A program made the translations under genes and the position numbers. From the NCBI RefSeq assembly GCF_001666755.1, contig NZ_LZJC01000016.1, forward strand, positions 1 to 56,045: 56,045 nucleotides of DNA. The letters are read 5' to 3'. The notes under the pieces are model-generated. The model was not told the DNA's origin and made no database searches. It saw only the letters and a list, made by a program, of their open reading frames with translations. The DNA is from Mycobacterium sp. E1214. GTDB taxonomy: Bacteria; Actinomycetota; Actinomycetes; Mycobacteriales; Mycobacteriaceae. Below are positions 16,916-26,978 of this stretch, one piece after another (position 1 is the first letter of the stretch; each line of letters starts with the position of its first letter).

Positions 16916-18415
16916 ATGCCGGCGCAGGTGACCACACGCGCGCAGGTCAATGGGTATCGACTTCTGGTCCGCCGCTTGGAGCACGCGCTCATCCGCGCCG
17001 ATTCCCGAATGATCCACGACCCGATGCGGGGGCAGATGCGGGCGCTGCTGGTCGGGGTGGTCGTCGCCGTGCTCATCTGCGGAGGCGCGGGCGTCCTCGC
17101 GTTCTTCAGGCCGACGCCAAATTTCGGCGACGCGACGATCATGCTCAGCAAGTCTAATGGCACCATGTTCGTGCGGATCGGTGACCGCCTGCATCCCGTG
17201 CTGAACCTGGCGTCGGCCCGTTTGATCGTCGGAAAGAGCGACGCACCAAAGCAAGTGGACGACAACTTCCTCAACTCTGTCCCGCTGGGACCGGTGGTCG
17301 GCGTCGTCGGTGGACCCAGCAGCATCCACGGCCCCGACGACTCGTCGACCTCGTCGTGGGCGGTGTGTGATTCGATGCAACCGCCCGCCGTCACCGAGCC
17401 GGCCCGCATCTCGCCGGTGGAGACGACCGTCCTGGGCAACAACCCTGTCCTGGGCGACGGTGTGCGCGTCGCCTCCCCCGACCAGATGATGCTGACCAAG
17501 TCCGGTGACACCACCTATCTTTTGTACAACGGAGTGCGTGCGGCGATCGATCCCGCAGATTCCGCCCTGCGCAACGCCCTTCATCTGGGGGACGGCGAGA
17601 TCCGCGAGGTCTCACCGGGGCTGTTGAACGCGTTCCCACTGGTCGACCCGATCCTGCCGATCGACATTCAGGACACCGGGGCGCCCACCGGATACCTACC
17701 GGATTTCTACCGGGTGGGTTCGATACTGCGGGCCGTGGACTCTCGCGGCGAACAGCTGTACGTGGCGCTGCCGGAGGGGCTGCAGCCCATCACCGCGGCC
17801 ACCGCCGACATCATCCGCTACAGCAAGCCCACGGCGACCGAGCCCATCGGCATCTCCCCGGCGCTGGTCAGCGCGTCACCGATCGTGCACAGTCTGCGCG
17901 TGGACCGCTATCCCGCGACTCCCCCGCAGTTCATCCACGCCGACCCGGATCGAGTGGCGTGTATGTCCTGGCAGCGCAACGACTCCGCGGCCGCGCCCAG
18001 CACCCGCCTGTTGATCGGAAACCGCCTCCCACTACCGGAGAACGCGCAGCCCGTGCGCCTGGCCACCGCCGACGGCGGCGGGCCCGGCCTGGACGGCGTG
18101 TACCTCTCGCCCGGCACCGGCCAATACGTGCGGGCCGCCACCGACGAGTCCGGCAGCCGAGCGTTGGGACAGCTGTTCTACGTCAACGATGTCGGCGTGC
18201 GCTTCCACGTCGCCGACGCGGCCGCAGCTTCGGCGCTGGGGCTCGTCGGAGCGAAGGCTCCCGGCAGCACCGACGAGACGCCCCGCACTGCGCCGTGGCC
18301 GGTGCTGAAGCTACTTCCGCCCGGGCCCGAATTGTCCCAGCAGGCCGCGTTGATCGTCCACGACGGGATAGCGGCAGACCCGGCGGGACAGCAGATCAGC
18401 CCGCCCAAACCGTGA
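16916..18415 (+). CDS. eccB: EccB, ESX membrane complex component
   Basis: A 499-residue EccB. The hallmark N-terminus (TTRAQVNGYRLLVRRLEHALIRAD...MIHDPMRGQMRAL) lies in the cytosol. One TM helix (about 45-65) leads to a periplasmic domain with repeated R-type units and the conserved pair Cys142/Cys346 (AVCDSM and VACMSW). EccB forms the periplasmic part of the ESX core. The ATG at 16916 follows GAGAGG. TAAGCT (16867-16872) could be its -10 element. It is convergent with the first eccD. Confidence 0.9.
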   Translation: MPAQVTTRAQVNGYRLLVRRLEHALIRADSRMIHDPMRGQMRALLVGVVVAVLICGGAGVLAFFRPTPNFGDATIMLSKSNGTMFVRIGDRLHPVLNLASARLIVGKSDAPKQVDDNFLNSVPLGPVVGVVGGPSSIHGPDDSSTSSWAVCDSMQPPAVTEPARISPVETTVLGNNPVLGDGVRVASPDQMMLTKSGDTTYLLYNGVRAAIDPADSALRNALHLGDGEIREVSPGLLNAFPLVDPILPIDIQDTGAPTGYLPDFYRVGSILRAVDSRGEQLYVALPEGLQPITAATADIIRYSKPTATEPIGISPALVSASPIVHSLRVDRYPATPPQFIHADPDRVACMSWQRNDSAAAPSTRLLIGNRLPLPENAQPVRLATADGGGPGLDGVYLSPGTGQYVRAATDESGSRALGQLFYVNDVGVRFHVADAAAASALGLVGAKAPGSTDETPRTAPWPVLKLLPPGPELSQQAALIVHDGIAADPAGQQISPPKP

Positions 18416-18520
18416 GACACCTGCGCCCAAGACGCTGGAGCGCGAACGCGAGCCGGCGACAACCGAATTCGACTCGGTGCGACCCATAACCAATCTCGTG
18501 AGAGCTTACGGCTCGCACGG

Positions 18521-20017
18521 TCACACCCGGAGTTCGCGAAAAATGCCGTACAGGCGGGTGATCGAGCAAGCCAAGGGAAGGACCGTCGCGATCGCCGCGT
18601 ACTCGAGGATTTCCACCCGGCGCCGCATCACCGGTGAGAACTCGAGCCGCGGCGCGACCAAGCCGCACAGCACCAACAGCACCGTCAGGGCGACGAGCGC
18701 AACGGCGGCATTCACCTGCCAGCCCGGGACCCGGGTCGCCGTCTTCACGATGACCATCAGCACGATCACCAGGCCACCACCGATCAATACGGCGGACTGG
18801 ACCAGGTCGTGATGACTGCGACCCCGCAAACACAACACCGTCGCTACGGCGAAGCCGAACGCCGTTCCCTGCCAGAAGAATCCATTGCCGACATCGAGCG
18901 CCTGATAACAGCCGACCGCGGCTAGGGTCGCGGCCGCCGCGACAAGGCCGGTCAGGTGATCGCGGGCCCGCCGCACCTGGTCGGCCATGCCTTCCTCCGT
19001 CGGGATGACCTGCTTACCCACGGCGTTCACGCCCTCGACCGCGGTGCCGCCCTGCGTTTCGATGTCGTCCAGCGGCTCACCGGCGGTGGGTACCCGCGGC
19101 ACCGGCAACCTGGCCACCATGATCGCGATCCGGGGTGCCAAGTACACGACGACGACGGCGGCGGACGCCGAAACCGCGCCCAGGGCCCGCGGATTGGGGT
19201 GCGCCAGTGCGCACGCGAGGGCGACGGGCACCCCGAGCACGGCAACCGCAATCACGGTGGCGTAGATCGCGCGGCCGTGCTGGGAGTGCACGAGTTGCGC
19301 GACGGCGACCACAGCCGTCAGCGCCAACGCGATGGCCAGGGCCGAAACGCCGCGGGCGTCCGGCACCACCTGCAGCGACCCCCCGAAGACCAGCAACAGC
19401 GACATACCCGCCAACCAGGTGGCCGTCGGCGAATCGCCGGAACGCATCCGCAGCACGAACGCGCCGAGCGCGGCACCGATGCCGGCGACGAGCACCCCCA
19501 GCGCCGGCAACGGCACCCCCGCGACGCATCCAGCGGCGGAACCACTGCCCACGAGCATGGCCACCGTCCCCGCCGACAGGGCGACGCTCATCCCGAAAAA
19601 CCCTGCTGTCCAACGTTGCTCAGCAAACCAACTGCGGCGCGGTCCGTCGGTCGCGCTCGCCCCGGTCAGGTCGTCGACCAGAGACGACGACGCGGGTGCC
19701 CGGGCCTCGCGCACCACCAGGATCTCACCGTCGTGGACATCGGCTTCGGCGAGTGAACGGTGGGGATCGATCGCGTCACCCGTGAGGCGCGCGAGCGTCC
19801 ACTTCCCTTCGGGATTATCGAATTCGATCTTTGAACCGTGCAGGGGTATTCGCTCGTTGATCAGTTCGATGACGTCGTTGACGATTGCCGAGACGCCGGC
19901 CCGGTCGGGCACTCCGACGTCGATTAGCAGCTCGCCGACCAGAACTGTGATCCGGCTCAGCTCTTGCCCTTCGGACGCTTCGGCCTCGAGGTCTATCAAC
20001 GAAGGTGCTTCCGTCAT
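18521..20017 (-). CDS. eccD: EccD paralogue 1, polytopic ESX membrane protein
   Basis: A 498-residue protein. The N-terminal ubiquitin-like domain (SRITVLVGELLIDVGVP to LVVREARAP, about 20-105) is followed by about 11 TM helices, the EccD plan. EccD dimers form the membrane vestibule around EccC/EccB. The ATG at 20017 is chosen. It is transcribed away from eccC, while a second, divergent EccD (24129-25547) follows eccC, so this locus has two eccD genes. Between it and the end of eccB (18416-18520) I see nothing clear. Confidence 0.85.
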   Translation of the reverse strand: MTEAPSLIDLEAEASEGQELSRITVLVGELLIDVGVPDRAGVSAIVNDVIELINERIPLHGSKIEFDNPEGKWTLARLTGDAIDPHRSLAEADVHDGEILVVREARAPASSSLVDDLTGASATDGPRRSWFAEQRWTAGFFGMSVALSAGTVAMLVGSGSAAGCVAGVPLPALGVLVAGIGAALGAFVLRMRSGDSPTATWLAGMSLLLVFGGSLQVVPDARGVSALAIALALTAVVAVAQLVHSQHGRAIYATVIAVAVLGVPVALACALAHPNPRALGAVSASAAVVVVYLAPRIAIMVARLPVPRVPTAGEPLDDIETQGGTAVEGVNAVGKQVIPTEEGMADQVRRARDHLTGLVAAAATLAAVGCYQALDVGNGFFWQGTAFGFAVATVLCLRGRSHHDLVQSAVLIGGGLVIVLMVIVKTATRVPGWQVNAAVALVALTVLLVLCGLVAPRLEFSPVMRRRVEILEYAAIATVLPLACSITRLYGIFRELRV

Positions 20018-20103
20018 CGCGCGCAACCCGGGTCTCGACGCATACTGTTTACGCTACGTGGACAGGCTCGTTTTGCCGAGCGGCCAGAGGCACAGGAGTT
20101 AGG

Positions 20104-23100
20104 TTGGGCAGGCAAGGTTTCGTCCGTCGCCTCCGTGTCGCGCCGCCGCGCATGCCCGGCGGAGAGGTCGTCCTTCAATCCCCTCCGGACGTGCCGCGCC
20201 TCATTCCGGGCAGCCTGCTGAGCAAGCTGATGCCGTTGATGATGGTCGTTGCGAGCGTCGGCATGATCGCGTTGATGATCACGGTCGGCGGACGCGACGT
20301 CAGCCGGAATCCGACGTTCCTGATCTTTCCGATGATGATGGTGATGTCGGTGGCCGGCATGTTCATGAGCGGCAGCGGCCGAGTGGGCAAGGCCGCGGCC
20401 GAACTCGACGAAGAACGCAAGGACTTCTTCAGTTACCTGGCCGGCCTGCGCGACGACGCGAACGCCACCGGAGAAGCACAGCGCGCCGCGCTGGAGTGGA
20501 GTCATCCGGACCCGCGGACCCTCATCGATGTGGCCGGTACGCGGCGCATGTGGGAGCGCCGCCCCACCGACCACGACTTCTGCCACGTGCGTGTCGGGGT
20601 GGGTACCCACCGGCTGGCGACCCGGCTGATGGCACCCGAAACCGGGCCGCCCGAAGACCTGGAGCCGGTCTCGACCAATGCCTTGCGGCGCTTCGTCATC
20701 ACGCATTCGGTGGTGCATGCCCTGCCAACGGCGGTGTCGCTGCGGGCCTTTCCGGTGGTGACGTTCGAGGGCGATCGCGAACTCGGTCGGCAGTTGGTGC
20801 GCTCGATGCTCCTGGAATTGTGCGCCTTTCACGGCCCGGATCATCTGCACGTCGCGCTGGTGACCGCCAACCCGGACCACGACAGCTGGAGCTGGGTCAA
20901 ATGGCTGCCGCAGGCGCAGCACCCCTCGGCACGAGACGGGTGCGGGAGCATGCGGATGTTGTTCCCCTCGCTCGAACTGCTGGAGAGCTCGCTGGCGAAC
21001 GACCTCGCGGACCGCGGCCGGTTCACCCGGAACGCCCAGCCCAAACAGGGCTTGCCACAACTGGTCGTGATCATCGACGACGGCCAGGTCACCGGCGACG
21101 AGCGGTTGGTGGCCGACGCCGGACTCGACAGCGTGACCGTGCTCGACCTCAACGGCCCCCGGCAGGGGCCGGCGTCGCGGCGCGGGCTGCAGTTGGTCGC
21201 CGACGGCGACGACATCGGGGCCCGCACCGCGGCGGGCATGGAGCGTTTCGCCACGCCGGACCGCCTGACGCTGGCCGAGGCGGCAGCCACCGCGCGGGCA
21301 TTCGGGCGGTACCAGTTGGGCGGCGCCGCTCACATCGTCACGTTGGAATCCGACACCCGGGCAACGGATCCGGGGCTGATGGCACTGCTCAAGATCCCCG
21401 ACGCCGCCGAGATCGTCCCCGAGGACGTGTGGCGACGGCTCACACCCCGCAGCCGCCTGCGGGTCCCGGTGGGGTACACCCCGTCCGGACAACCGCTGGA
21501 GCTGGACATCAAGGAGTCCGCCGAGGCCGGCATGGGCCCGCATGGCCTGTGCATCGGCGCGACCGGGTCCGGGAAGTCGGAATTCCTGCGCACCTTGGTT
21601 CTGGCGATGATCACATCGCACTCGCCGGAGGTGCTGAACCTGGTCTTGGTGGATTTCAAAGGCGGGGCAACGTTTCTGGGGCTCGACGGTGTGCCCCACA
21701 TCGCGGCGATCATCACCAATCTCGAGGACGAGCTGACGATGGTCGACCGGATGCGCGACGCCCTGGCCGGCGAGATGAATCGGCGCCAGGAACTGCTGCG
21801 CTCGGCCGGCAACTTCCCCAACGTGACCGAGTACGAACGCGCCAGGGCCAACGGCGCCGAGTTGGACCCACTACCGGCATTGTTCATCGTGGTCGACGAG
21901 TTCTCCGAACTGCTCTCGCAGAAGCCAGATTTCGCCGAGCTGTTCGTGATGATCGGTAGACTTGGCCGTTCGCTGCACATCCACCTGCTGTTGGCGTCGC
22001 AGCGCCTCGAGGAAGGAAAGCTGCGCGGCCTGGACTCGCACCTGTCCTACCGGATCGGCCTGAAGACGTTCTCCGCCGGTGAGTCCCGCAGTGTGCTCGG
22101 GGTCCCGGACGCCTACCACTTGCCCAGCGTTCCGGGCTCGGCCTTCCTGAAATGCGATGCCGACGAACCGGTCCGGTTCAACTCGTCGTACGTCTCGGGC
22201 GAATACGTGAGTCCCCGGCTCTCGGCGCGCACCGGCAGGACGACGCTGCTCGGTGCGCAGGCGGCCAAGCTCTTCACCGCCACCCCCGTCGATAAAGATC
22301 CGGTCCCCACCGTCGCCCCGCTCGACGCGGGCGTCGACGAGCCCGCTGCGGCGGCGTCCGGACCGAGCAAAATCACGCTGCTCGACGTGGTGGTCGACAG
22401 GCTGCGCGGCCACGGCCGCCCCGCCCACGAAGTCTGGCTGCCGCCCCTGGAAGCCAGTCCCCCAGTCAACCACCTGTTGCCCAGTCAGACCTGGAACGAC
22501 CCCAGAAACCTCAATGGGCGCTTGTGGTTACCCATCGGCGTGGTGGACCGCCCCTACGATCAGCGCCGCGATGCGTTGGTGGTCGACCTGTCCGGTGCCC
22601 AGGGCAACGTGGCAGTGGTGGGCGGCCCGCAGTCGGGCAAATCGACGGCGATCCGCACGCTCATCATGGCCGCGGCGGCCACGCACACTCCCGAACAGCT
22701 GCAGTTCTACTGTCTGGACTTCGGTGGCGGCACCCTGGGCAGCCTGACCGCCCTCCCCCACGTCGGCAGCGTCGCCGGCCGCATGGACGCCGATCGCATC
22801 CGCCGCACGGTCGCCGAGGTCAGCGGATTGCTGCGTGAGCGCGAGTTGCGATTCCGCGATCTGGGAATCGAATCGATGCGCGACTTCCGCCAGCGCAAGG
22901 CGCAATTGGCGGCCATGCCGCCGGAGGTCGCCGCCCGAGACCCGCTGAGCCACGACCACTTCGGCGACGTCGTGCTCGTGGTTGACGGCTGGGCGACCAT
23001 CAGAAGCGATTTCGAACTGTTGGAACCGGCGTTGCAGGCCATCGCGATCCAGGGCCTGTCGTACGGCATCCACCTGGCGATCACCGCCAGTCGCTGGATG

Positions 23101-24132
23101 GAGATCCGCCCGGCCGTCAAGGACATGCTCGGCACCCGCGTGGAGTTGCGGATGGGCGATCCGGTCGACAGCGACGTCGGCCGCAAGTGGGCCGAGCTTG
23201 TGCCGGTCGGGCGGCCCGGCCGGGGCATGAGCCCTGAACGCCTACACATCCTCATCGGGTTGCCGCGCCTGGACTCCAGCTCCGACGTCGAGGACCTGCC
23301 CTCCGGTGTGGCCGACGCCTGCGCGGCGGTGCGCCAGCTCTACGGTGACCGGGAGGCGCCGCGGGTGCGGATGCTGCCGCACAACGTCGGCCGCGACGCT
23401 GTCGTCGAGGCCGCCCGGCGGGCGGGTGCACTGGGCAAGGCCAAGGTTGCGATCGGTCTCAGCGAGTCCGAATTGGCGCCCGTGATACTCGATTTCGACG
23501 CCCAGCCACACATGGTGGTCTTCGGTGACGGTGAATGCGGTAAGACCGCGTTATTGCGCAACATCGCCCAGGGGTTGATGGAGAACGCCTCGCCTCAGGA
23601 GTGCAAGATCATCCTGGTCGATTTCCGCCGGACCTTGCTTGGCGCCGTCGAGAACGAATACCTCGGCGGATACGCGACCGCCGCGCAGTCCTGCGGAGAG
23701 TTGATGACCGCGCTGGGCGCGTCGCTGCAGGACCGGTTGCCGCCCAGTGACATCACCCAGCAGCAGCTCAAGGAGCGGTCGTGGTGGCACGGCCCGGATC
23801 TGTACGTGCTGATCGACGACTACGACCTGATTCCGGGTGGCTCTTTGAACCACCCGCTGGCCCCGATCGTCGAATACATGGCCCAGGCACGAGACATCGG
23901 CCTGCGGGTCGTCGTCACCCGACGTATCGGCGGAGCGGCGCGGGCCCTGATGGATCCGATCGTCGGGCGGCTCAAGGATTTGTCGTGCCACGGTCTCGTG
24001 ATGAGCGGCACCAAGGAGGAAGGCGCGCTGTTCGGCTACAAAGCCCAGCTGATGCCGCCGGGGCGCGGCATGCTGATCTCCCGAACGGTCCGCAGCGACG
24101 TGGTCCAACTGGCGTGGGCACCGGACCGATGA
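20104..24132 (+). CDS. eccC: EccC, FtsK/SpoIIIE-type ESX motor ATPase
   Basis: A 1342-residue motor that recognises and exports ESX substrates, here as one chain (not split as in ESX-1). It begins with the family signature GFVRR...PPRMPGGEVVLQSPPDVPR, then two TM helices (about 38-90). Three ATPase domains follow, with P-loops GATGSGKSEF (about residue 485), GGPQSGKST (about 840) and GDGECGKTAL (about 1141). Only the first has full Walker A/B character (FIVVDEFSELL). The start is TTG at 20104, with AGGAG five bases upstream; this gives the expected N-terminus. It overlaps the next eccD by ATGA. Confidence 0.93.
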   Translation: MGRQGFVRRLRVAPPRMPGGEVVLQSPPDVPRLIPGSLLSKLMPLMMVVASVGMIALMITVGGRDVSRNPTFLIFPMMMVMSVAGMFMSGSGRVGKAAAELDEERKDFFSYLAGLRDDANATGEAQRAALEWSHPDPRTLIDVAGTRRMWERRPTDHDFCHVRVGVGTHRLATRLMAPETGPPEDLEPVSTNALRRFVITHSVVHALPTAVSLRAFPVVTFEGDRELGRQLVRSMLLELCAFHGPDHLHVALVTANPDHDSWSWVKWLPQAQHPSARDGCGSMRMLFPSLELLESSLANDLADRGRFTRNAQPKQGLPQLVVIIDDGQVTGDERLVADAGLDSVTVLDLNGPRQGPASRRGLQLVADGDDIGARTAAGMERFATPDRLTLAEAAATARAFGRYQLGGAAHIVTLESDTRATDPGLMALLKIPDAAEIVPEDVWRRLTPRSRLRVPVGYTPSGQPLELDIKESAEAGMGPHGLCIGATGSGKSEFLRTLVLAMITSHSPEVLNLVLVDFKGGATFLGLDGVPHIAAIITNLEDELTMVDRMRDALAGEMNRRQELLRSAGNFPNVTEYERARANGAELDPLPALFIVVDEFSELLSQKPDFAELFVMIGRLGRSLHIHLLLASQRLEEGKLRGLDSHLSYRIGLKTFSAGESRSVLGVPDAYHLPSVPGSAFLKCDADEPVRFNSSYVSGEYVSPRLSARTGRTTLLGAQAAKLFTATPVDKDPVPTVAPLDAGVDEPAAAASGPSKITLLDVVVDRLRGHGRPAHEVWLPPLEASPPVNHLLPSQTWNDPRNLNGRLWLPIGVVDRPYDQRRDALVVDLSGAQGNVAVVGGPQSGKSTAIRTLIMAAAATHTPEQLQFYCLDFGGGTLGSLTALPHVGSVAGRMDADRIRRTVAEVSGLLRERELRFRDLGIESMRDFRQRKAQLAAMPPEVAARDPLSHDHFGDVVLVVDGWATIRSDFELLEPALQAIAIQGLSYGIHLAITASRWMEIRPAVKDMLGTRVELRMGDPVDSDVGRKWAELVPVGRPGRGMSPERLHILIGLPRLDSSSDVEDLPSGVADACAAVRQLYGDREAPRVRMLPHNVGRDAVVEAARRAGALGKAKVAIGLSESELAPVILDFDAQPHMVVFGDGECGKTALLRNIAQGLMENASPQECKIILVDFRRTLLGAVENEYLGGYATAAQSCGELMTALGASLQDRLPPSDITQQQLKERSWWHGPDLYVLIDDYDLIPGGSLNHPLAPIVEYMAQARDIGLRVVVTRRIGGAARALMDPIVGRLKDLSCHGLVMSGTKEEGALFGYKAQLMPPGRGMLISRTVRSDVVQLAWAPDR

Positions 24133-25547
24133 CCGACCCCCGTGGTCGTGGGCACGCCGCGACGATCTCGCCCGTGCCGGAGCGGGTGCGAGTGTCGTTC
24201 CTGAGCAGCCGGACTCAGGTCGACGTGTCACTGCCGTTGGACGTGCCGATCGCCGGGTTGACCCCGGAGCTGGTGAAGGTCGCGAGACTGCGCGACGGCG
24301 TCAACACCGACTCACTCGACGAGCCCGCGGAGGCCAGACACGACGTCTGGGTGCTGACCCGTCACGGCGGCACGGCGGCGCTGCCGGCGGACCGCACGCT
24401 GCGCCAAGCCGGCGTCGCCGAGGGCGATCTGCTGCGGTTGACCGCCGAGCGCGCGTTGTGCGCGCCGACGCTGTACGACGACGTGGTGGATGCCGCAGCG
24501 CGCTTGAACAAAACCGGTAGCGCTGCGTGGGATTGGCGAGCGGCCCGCGTGATGACGTTCGCCGGTGTCTACCTCGGCACCGCGGTATGGGTCTACTTCT
24601 TGCTCTCCCCCATTTTCGCCCCGCACCGGGCGGTGCTGCTGGGGTTGGCTGTGGTCACGGCGCTGATGCTCGCCGGTACCGCGGCCTTGGCCTATCGCTC
24701 ACACCACCAGTCCGACGTGGGCGCGGCGTTGGGGTGGGCGACACTGCCCGTCGCGGCGGCAGTCGGCTGGCTGGCGTTGCGCGGGTGGGGTGGTTATGCG
24801 TTGGCGAGCGGATGCACAGCGCTTGTTCTCTTGGCCGGCGCCCTGTTTCGCGTCATCGGCACCGGGCACTGGGGCTATCTCAGCGCCGGCGTGATTTCCG
24901 GGTTCGCTGCCCTCGCGCTGGCCGCACACACGGCCGGCGCCGGCATCGGCGTGACGGCTAGCTTGCTGGCCGTGTTCACCACGTTGGGCTGCCGCCTGGT
25001 GCCGCGCCTGCCGGTGCGCTTCGCCCGTGCCGCTCGGCGCCGACGCGGCACGGAAGGCGACGGGGGCCCGGGCGCGGTCGATGAGCAGGATGTGTGGTCC
25101 CGCAGCAGATCGGAAACCTTGACGCGTTCGGCGCTCTATACCGGCCTGGCCGTCACCGCCGCCCTCGGCGTGGCGGTAGTTCTCACCGCTCGCGGCACCC
25201 CCGCATGGTCGGATCTCGCGTTCGCGTGGACCTGCGCTGCCGCGCTGGGATGCTACGTTCAACGCCCCGGTACCGCCCTGGAACGCGCCGGGTTGGCCGT
25301 TCCCGCGGGTGGCTTGACGGCACTGAGTTGTGTTCTGGCACAAGGCGGTAGCCGATTGCAGGCGCTGGCAGGGTGGGTGATCGTGCTCACGCTGATCGCC
25401 GGCCTCTCGGTCCTCGGAATACGCGCTCACCCCGGGTCCCAGCGGCTGAAGACGATGCTGGACTACTCGACTTACCTGCTGACCGCTGCGCTGATACCGC
25501 TGGCGTTGTGGGTGATCGGCGCCTACGACCGATTGAGCGGCGCGTGA
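24129..25547 (+). CDS. eccD: EccD paralogue 2, polytopic ESX membrane protein
   Basis: A 472-residue EccD: an N-terminal ubiquitin-like domain (RVRVSFLSSRTQVDVSLPLDVPIAGL, about 20-110) and about 11 TM helices, interrupted by a basic cytosolic loop (RFARAARRRRG). It differs strongly from EccD paralogue 1. The ATG at 24129 overlaps the eccC stop and its own stop overlaps the mycP start (GTGA), so eccC-eccD-mycP is one coupled unit. The pair of EccDs may form a heterodimer in the membrane complex; that is an inference. Confidence 0.87.
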   Translation: MTDPRGRGHAATISPVPERVRVSFLSSRTQVDVSLPLDVPIAGLTPELVKVARLRDGVNTDSLDEPAEARHDVWVLTRHGGTAALPADRTLRQAGVAEGDLLRLTAERALCAPTLYDDVVDAAARLNKTGSAAWDWRAARVMTFAGVYLGTAVWVYFLLSPIFAPHRAVLLGLAVVTALMLAGTAALAYRSHHQSDVGAALGWATLPVAAAVGWLALRGWGGYALASGCTALVLLAGALFRVIGTGHWGYLSAGVISGFAALALAAHTAGAGIGVTASLLAVFTTLGCRLVPRLPVRFARAARRRRGTEGDGGPGAVDEQDVWSRSRSETLTRSALYTGLAVTAALGVAVVLTARGTPAWSDLAFAWTCAAALGCYVQRPGTALERAGLAVPAGGLTALSCVLAQGGSRLQALAGWVIVLTLIAGLSVLGIRAHPGSQRLKTMLDYSTYLLTAALIPLALWVIGAYDRLSGA

Positions 25548-26929
25548 AGCGGCGGGTGGTGCCCCTTACGGGCGTGTTGTTCATAGTCGCGACGACCCTC
25601 GCACCGGCGTCCGCGGTGGCCATCGAGCCGCCGCTGGTGCCCCCTGGCGGGCCGCCCGTGGGTCCCGTCGCGCCACCGGAGCCGACCGAGCAGAAGGTCG
25701 CCTGCGGGATCGGCGCGGTAGTTCCCGGCAGCCGGTTCGAACAGCGCCCCAGCTCCGACGTCATGCTCAATTTTTCTGCTGCCTGGCGGTTTTCGCGAGG
25801 AGCCGGTCAGAAGGTGGCGGTGATCGATACCGGCGTGGCGCCCAATCCGCGGCTGCGTGCGCTCGAGCCCGGTGGCGACTATGTCTCGTCGACGGACGGC
25901 CTGGTCGACTGCGATGCACACGGCACGCTGGTGGCCGGACTGATCGCTGCGGCCCCCAGTCCCGACGATGGGTTCGCCGGTGTGGCACCCGAGGCGACCA
26001 TTCTGTCGATCCGCCAAAACAGTGACCTGTACTCGGTCAAGGGAAGTGGATCCGCCCAAAACGACCCGAACGCGGTATCGCCGGGGTACGGCAACACGCA
26101 CACGCTGGCCTTGGCGATCGCTCACGCGGTGGATGTCGGCGCCACAGTGATCAACCTGTCCGAGGCGGCGTGTGCACCCGTGGGCGCGGCATTGGATGAT
26201 GCGGCCGTCGGGCAGGCCGTTCGGTACGCGTTCGAGCGAAACGTCGTGGTGGTCGCGGCGGCGGGAAATCTCAGCGCTCAAGGGCTGTGCAGCGCCCAGA
26301 ACGAGGCGCGCGATCCAAACCTTCCGCTCGCCGATGCGTGGCGTTCGGTGCGCACGATCACCAGCCCGGCATGGTTTCGGGATTATGTGCTGACCGTCGG
26401 CGCCGTGGCACCGGACGGCAAGCCCAGTGATTTCTCGTTGCATGGACCGTGGGTGAGTCTGGCCGCCCCCGGCGAGCAACTGACGTCCTTGAATCCCAAC
26501 GGCTCTGGGCTGATGAACGCCTGGCAGGATCCACAGCACGGCCTGGTGGCGGTCAACGGCACCAGCTTCGCCGCTCCCTTCGTGTCCGGTCTGGTTGCTT
26601 TGGTCCGCGCCCGCTTTCCCGAGATGTCAGCCGGGCAGGTGATGGAACGGATCAAACGCACCGCGCAGACCCCGGGGGCCGGCCCCAACGCGGCAACCGG
26701 CTTCGGGGTGATCGACCCGGTCGCGGCGTTGACCTATGACGTGCCGCCAGGAACCGGGCGGGCTCCATTTGCCGGGCGGCCGATCAGCAGACCGCCCGCG
26801 CCGCAGCCGGCTAGCCGTCGAGGACGCAACGTCGCGCTGATCGTCGTGGCCGCCTGCGTGACCATGGCCGGGATCACCATGGCCCTGACCCGGGTCCTGG
26901 GCAAGGACGCAACGGAAAGCCAACAGTGA
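25544..26929 (+). CDS. mycP: MycP mycosin, subtilisin-like ESX protease
   Basis: A 461-residue membrane-anchored serine protease needed for ESX complex stability. A signal peptide (about 1-25) and Pro-rich N-extension precede the catalytic domain with Asp95 (VAVIDTGV), His126 (DAHGTLVAG), oxyanion Asn241 (AAAGN) and Ser341 (NGTSFAAPF). A Pro-rich linker and one C-terminal TM helix (about 426-447) complete the plan. The start is GTG at 25544, overlapping the eccD stop. Confidence 0.93.
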   Translation: MKRRVVPLTGVLFIVATTLAPASAVAIEPPLVPPGGPPVGPVAPPEPTEQKVACGIGAVVPGSRFEQRPSSDVMLNFSAAWRFSRGAGQKVAVIDTGVAPNPRLRALEPGGDYVSSTDGLVDCDAHGTLVAGLIAAAPSPDDGFAGVAPEATILSIRQNSDLYSVKGSGSAQNDPNAVSPGYGNTHTLALAIAHAVDVGATVINLSEAACAPVGAALDDAAVGQAVRYAFERNVVVVAAAGNLSAQGLCSAQNEARDPNLPLADAWRSVRTITSPAWFRDYVLTVGAVAPDGKPSDFSLHGPWVSLAAPGEQLTSLNPNGSGLMNAWQDPQHGLVAVNGTSFAAPFVSGLVALVRARFPEMSAGQVMERIKRTAQTPGAGPNAATGFGVIDPVAALTYDVPPGTGRAPFAGRPISRPPAPQPASRRGRNVALIVVAACVTMAGITMALTRVLGKDATESQQ

Positions 26930-26978
26930 AGGCGACGCCGCTGGTGAACGGTGCCGCGCCGAAAGTCGAGGTGCGACA

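Noticed and set aside
15104..17584. 826-residue open frame for eccE
   Set aside because: The part above 16801 is antisense to eccB; EccE homologues begin near the 16801 ATG.
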